NCBI GenBank assembly: GCA_025450255.1
Contig: JANWHV010000292.1
Span: 1 to 9,316 of the forward strand
Length of the DNA stretch: 9,316 nt
From: Chloroflexota bacterium
GTDB lineage: Bacteria > Chloroflexota > UBA5177 > JANWHV01
Direction: 5' to 3'
Of this stretch, positions 6,701 to 9,316 are shown in pieces. Positions within the stretch are counted from its first letter, which is position 1. Each line of letters starts with the position of its first letter. A model generated the notes under the pieces. The model did no database searches and was not told where the DNA came from. It was given only the letters and a program-made list of their open reading frames with translations. Position numbers and translations under genes: made by a program.

Positions 6701-7486
6701 ATGAACTTCTTCCGCTTGAGCTTCGTATTCTTCCGCGTCGGCGCCATGAACGAGTTGCAATACCGCGTGAACTTCGTGGTGCAACTCTTCCAGACCTTCA
6801 TCGCCGTCGCCACTGGCCTGGCCGGGCTGTGGCTCGTGTTCAACCAGACCAACACGCTGGGCGGCTGGACCCCCTACCAGTTATTGGCGGTGATGGGCGT
6901 CTACACGCTGATGGGTGGGCTGATCGCCGCGCTGATTCAGCCAAACATGGAGCGGCTGATGACCGATATCCAGCGCGGCACCCTGGACTACCTGCTCACC
7001 AAGCCCGAGGATTCTCAGGTTATGGTGAGCATACGCGAGCTGCGAATCTGGGAACTTGTGAACGTGATCACCGGCTTCGCGATCGTGGCGGTCGCGGTCG
7101 CGCACCTCAAGTCGACACTCGGGCTGGGCGAGGCGCTGATCTTTCTGGCCGTCCTGATCCTTGGCGGCCTGATGATTTACAGCTTCTGGTTGATATTGAC
7201 TACCGCCGCGTTCTGGGTCGTGCGGATAGACGAGATTGTCAATCTGTTTCAGGGCGTGTATGCCGCCGGACGGTATCCGGTCGGCATCTACCCGGGCTGG
7301 CTGCGCGGCGGCCTCACCTTCCTCGTCCCGGTGGCCTTCGCGGTCACGGTCCCCGCCGAGGCTCTTACCGGCCGGCTGGATGGGCAAACGGTAGCGGGCG
7401 CCGTGGCGCTCACGGCGGCGCTGCTCGCCGTGGCGCGCTGGTTCTGGTCGTTTGGGTTACGGCGATACTCAGGCGCGTCGGCGTAG
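6701..7486 (+). CDS. ABC-2 transporter permease, second of two (COG3694-like, ABC2_membrane_6/DUF990)
   Basis: A 261-aa polytopic membrane protein that likely pairs with the preceding permease. The frame is open further upstream (GTG at 6647, inside the previous gene), but ATG 6701 is preferred because AGGGAG at 6692-6697 lies just before it and the protein then begins with the family-like MNFFRLSFVFFRVGAMNELQ. The gap from the previous stop is 8 bases, so it is in the same operon. Hydrophobic segments are at about 23-47, 58-80, 118-135, 143-172, 203-222 and 228-250. DIQRGTLDYLLTKPEDSQV (89-107) is the counterpart of the NGEL...LLRP loop in the first permease, supporting a duplicated, heterodimeric pair. 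FQGVYAAGRYPVGIYPGWLR (183-202) is a conserved periplasmic-side segment in this family. The substrate is unknown. Confidence 0.87.
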   Translation: MNFFRLSFVFFRVGAMNELQYRVNFVVQLFQTFIAVATGLAGLWLVFNQTNTLGGWTPYQLLAVMGVYTLMGGLIAALIQPNMERLMTDIQRGTLDYLLTKPEDSQVMVSIRELRIWELVNVITGFAIVAVAVAHLKSTLGLGEALIFLAVLILGGLMIYSFWLILTTAAFWVVRIDEIVNLFQGVYAAGRYPVGIYPGWLRGGLTFLVPVAFAVTVPAEALTGRLDGQTVAGAVALTAALLAVARWFWSFGLRRYSGASA

Positions 7487-7493
7487 CCGGCGT

Positions 7494-7528
7494 GCCGACT
7501 CCATGCTTGGCGGTACCATGGAGTCGGC
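7494..7528 (+). terminator. Perfect 12-bp inverted repeat, terminator-like, after the ABC operon
   Basis: GCCGACTCCATG (7494-7505) and CATGGAGTCGGC (7517-7528) are perfectly complementary arms around an 11-base loop, beginning 7 bases after the permease stop. A 12-bp stem at this place is most simply a transcription terminator or 3'-end stabiliser for the ABC mRNA. The downstream side (GCCGCGTGGGG) lacks a T-tract, so a classic intrinsic terminator is not proven; an operator for the next gene, whose start is 48 bases away, is the alternative. Confidence 0.5.
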
Positions 7529-7562
7529 GCCGCGTGGGGTTGCGCGGATCGACGACAGTGGT

Positions 7563-7572
7563 GAGGGATAGG
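7563..7572 (+). promoter_or_regulatory. Ribosome binding site supporting the TTG start of the adenine deaminase gene
   Basis: The purine-rich run GAGGGATAGG contains GAGGG and AGG cores 3-8 bases before TTG 7576. It decides the start: in-frame GTG codons at 7558 and 7561 fall in or before the site, and the protein from TTG (MDRAALIRVARGIEPADLVL) aligns with the usual adenine deaminase N-terminus. Confidence 0.5.
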
Positions 7573-7575
7573 AAT

Positions 7576-9300
7576 TTGGACCGTGCCGCGCTGATACGGG
7601 TGGCGCGAGGGATCGAGCCTGCCGATCTGGTGCTGCATGGCGGCACGGTCGTCAATGTGCTGTCAGGTGAGATCTACCGGGCCGACGTCGCGGTGCGCGA
7701 CGGCACGATCGCGGGCGTCGGCAGCGGCTATCAGGGCCGAGAGATGGTCGACGTTACCGGGCGGACCCTTCTCCCCGCCCTGATCGAAGGCCTTGTCCAT
7801 AACGACCGCACCTTGCTCTCGGTGCCTGAGTTCGCGCGCGCCGTACTGGCGCGCGGCACCACCACCGCGATAATCGACCCGCATGAGATTGCCAACGTGC
7901 TTGGGCTTGAGGGAATTCGCCTGATGCTGCGCTGGGCGCGACAGGTACCGCTGGAGATCCACGTGCAACTGCCGTCGTGCGTGCCCGCGTCCGCGTTCGA
8001 GAGCGCGGCTGAGACGCTCGACGTGGCCGCCCTGCGCCAGTTGGTGGGCGAGCCGGGCGTGCTCGGGCTGGGCGAGTTGATGAATTTCCCCGGCGTGCTG
8101 GCCGGAGACCCCGACCTTCTGGCCAAGGTCGCGCTGTTCGGCCCGGACGGCTATGTGGATGGGCACGCGCCGGGCCTGTCAGGCCAGGACCTCGCGGCGT
8201 ACATCGTGGCCGGCGCGCGCACCGACCATGAATCAACGACCGCCGCGGAGGCGGCGGAGAAGCTGCGCCTGGGTATGTGGCTGCTGGTCCGCGAGGGATC
8301 AACCGAACGGAATTTGCAGGACCTTTTGCCGGTGGTCAAGCGCCTGTCTCCGTCGCGAAGCCTCTTTTGCAGTGACGATATCACGCCAAACCACTTGCTG
8401 CGCGTCGGCCATCTGGACGCCGTGCTCCGCCAGGCCGTGGCCGGCGGCCTTGATCCGCTGCAGGCCGTCCGCATGGCGACAATCAACGCGGCGGAGTGCT
8501 TCGGCCTGCGCCGCCGCGGCGCCATCGCGCCCGGCTTCCTGGCCGACCTGGTCGTGGTCGACGATCTAGAGCGGTTCACCGCCGTAAGGGTCTACAAACG
8601 CGGCGCGCTCATCGCGCGTGACGGCGTCCTGGTGGTGGATTTTGGCGCGCCCACGTTTGACCACGGCGCCGGCACTATGCGCGTACCACCACTGACGCGC
8701 GATTCGTTCAAGCTGCCGGGGGCCGAGGGTGACGCCCGCGTGATCGGGATCATTCCCGACCAGATCGTTACCGAGCACCTGACGCTGCCGGCGCCATACC
8801 TGGATGGCCATCTGCATGCCGACGCGGAGCGTGACATCGCCAAGATCGCGGTGATCGCGCGCCACGGCGGCGCCGGGCGCATTGGCCTTGGGCTCGTCCG
8901 CGGTTTCGGTCTCCGCCGCGGCGCCCTGGCGTCTTCCGTGGCCCACGACGCCCATAACCTTGTGGTGGTGGGCATGAGCGACGAGGAAATGCTCCTGGCG
9001 GCGCGGCATGTCACGCGCATGGATGGCGGCGTGGCCGTGGTCGCGGGCGGCGCGGTGCCGGCCGATTTGCCGTTGCCGATCGCCGGCCTGATGTCCGCGT
9101 TGCCCATCGCGGCGGTGGCGGCGCGTCTCGACGCCATCGACGCGGCCGCGGCCGATCTTGGCTGCGCTCTGGAGCATCCGCTGATGACTCTCAGCTTCCT
9201 GGCCCTGTCGGTAATACCCTCGCTCAAGCTGACCGACCAGGGCCTGCTCGACGTCGATCGCTTCGCCCTGGTGCCGGTGCAGGGTAGCGCGTGGGCCTGA
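7576..9300 (+). CDS. ade: Adenine deaminase family amidohydrolase with altered HxH metal motif
   Basis: A complete 574-aa protein, normal in length for bacterial adenine deaminase (COG1001), which converts adenine to hypoxanthine and ammonia in purine salvage at a two-metal centre. Order: N-terminal composite domain (ADLVLHGGTVVNVLSGEIY, 16-34), amidohydrolase barrel, then the Adenine_deam_C domain (about 400-568). Conserved motifs present: PHEIANV (102-108), LPSCVPA (132-138), GLGELMNFPGV (164-174), DGHAPGLSG (195-203), TDHEST (216-221), KLRLGMWLLVREG (229-241), CSDD (265-268), GFGLRRGALASSVAHDAHN, LPLPIAGLMS and the C-terminal LSVIPSLKLTDQGLLDVDRF. The anomaly is at 69-79: the family's usual GHxHIESS reads GLVHNDRT, so the first metal histidine is Leu73 and only His75 of the pair remains. 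Activity as an adenine deaminase is therefore doubtful; it may be inactive or act on another substrate. The start is TTG 7576; the frame is open far upstream across the permease gene, but that part is not coding. Confidence 0.88.
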   Translation: MDRAALIRVARGIEPADLVLHGGTVVNVLSGEIYRADVAVRDGTIAGVGSGYQGREMVDVTGRTLLPALIEGLVHNDRTLLSVPEFARAVLARGTTTAIIDPHEIANVLGLEGIRLMLRWARQVPLEIHVQLPSCVPASAFESAAETLDVAALRQLVGEPGVLGLGELMNFPGVLAGDPDLLAKVALFGPDGYVDGHAPGLSGQDLAAYIVAGARTDHESTTAAEAAEKLRLGMWLLVREGSTERNLQDLLPVVKRLSPSRSLFCSDDITPNHLLRVGHLDAVLRQAVAGGLDPLQAVRMATINAAECFGLRRRGAIAPGFLADLVVVDDLERFTAVRVYKRGALIARDGVLVVDFGAPTFDHGAGTMRVPPLTRDSFKLPGAEGDARVIGIIPDQIVTEHLTLPAPYLDGHLHADAERDIAKIAVIARHGGAGRIGLGLVRGFGLRRGALASSVAHDAHNLVVVGMSDEEMLLAARHVTRMDGGVAVVAGGAVPADLPLPIAGLMSALPIAAVAARLDAIDAAAADLGCALEHPLMTLSFLALSVIPSLKLTDQGLLDVDRFALVPVQGSAWA

Positions 9301-9316
9301 CATTGCCATGACATCG

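Noticed and set aside
6829..7575. Continuous open frame running upstream of the adenine deaminase start through the second permease gene (249 codons)
   Set aside because: It is out of frame with a convincing permease, its translation is Arg/Gly/Ala-rich without family features, and the deaminase homology begins only after TTG 7576, which has its own ribosome binding site. It is a by-product of high GC content.
8566..9309. Minus-strand frame of 247 codons opposite the end of the deaminase
   Set aside because: It is antisense to the conserved Adenine_deam_C domain; His/Arg/Gly-rich translation with no motif.
9301..9316. ATG at 9308 shortly after the deaminase stop, possibly the next gene
   Set aside because: Only three codons are visible and there is no clear ribosome binding site, so nothing can be supported.

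Overview
The window is a GC-rich (roughly 60-65 % by eye) bacterial chromosomal segment with ordinary, tightly packed genes on both strands. I see no phage, transposon, CRISPR array, tRNA or rRNA. The gene families point to a free-living bacterium. A paired PBP1C and alpha-2-macroglobulin whose N-terminus carries SbsA-type Ig-like domains, a stand-alone DUF5679 zinc ribbon and a COG4586/4587/3694 ABC-2 exporter would all fit a Chloroflexota-like organism. That assignment is inference from family distribution and is weak.

Left part, minus strand (3963 down to 1): a probable two-gene cell-envelope operon. pbpC (786 aa, TTG start) encodes a bifunctional PBP1C peptidoglycan synthase with all transglycosylase and transpeptidase motifs intact. 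It is followed directly by the N-terminal 514 codons of a secreted alpha-2-macroglobulin-like protein that runs off the left edge. This pairing is a known conserved neighbourhood; the model is that the macroglobulin traps proteases near the wall while PBP1C repairs peptidoglycan.

Middle (3964-4890): a 391-base divergent intergenic region holds two dyad elements, one with TATAAC hexamers facing both ways. It is followed by a 55-aa zinc-ribbon protein (DUF5679) with a strong ribosome binding site, then a 368-base gap with GC-rich hairpins but no gene I can support.

Right part, plus strand (4891-9300): a three-gene ABC-2 transporter operon (ATPase, permease, permease) with a 4-base overlap and then an 8-base gap, so translation is probably coupled. 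A perfect 12-bp inverted repeat follows 7 bases after the last permease stop. Then comes a 574-aa adenine deaminase homologue (TTG start), complete at both ends. Its metal-binding HxH motif, however, has lost the first histidine (Leu-Val-His) and neighbouring motif residues are also replaced, while the other recognisable active-site motifs are kept. This is the most unusual thing in the window. The last 16 bases hold no assignable feature.
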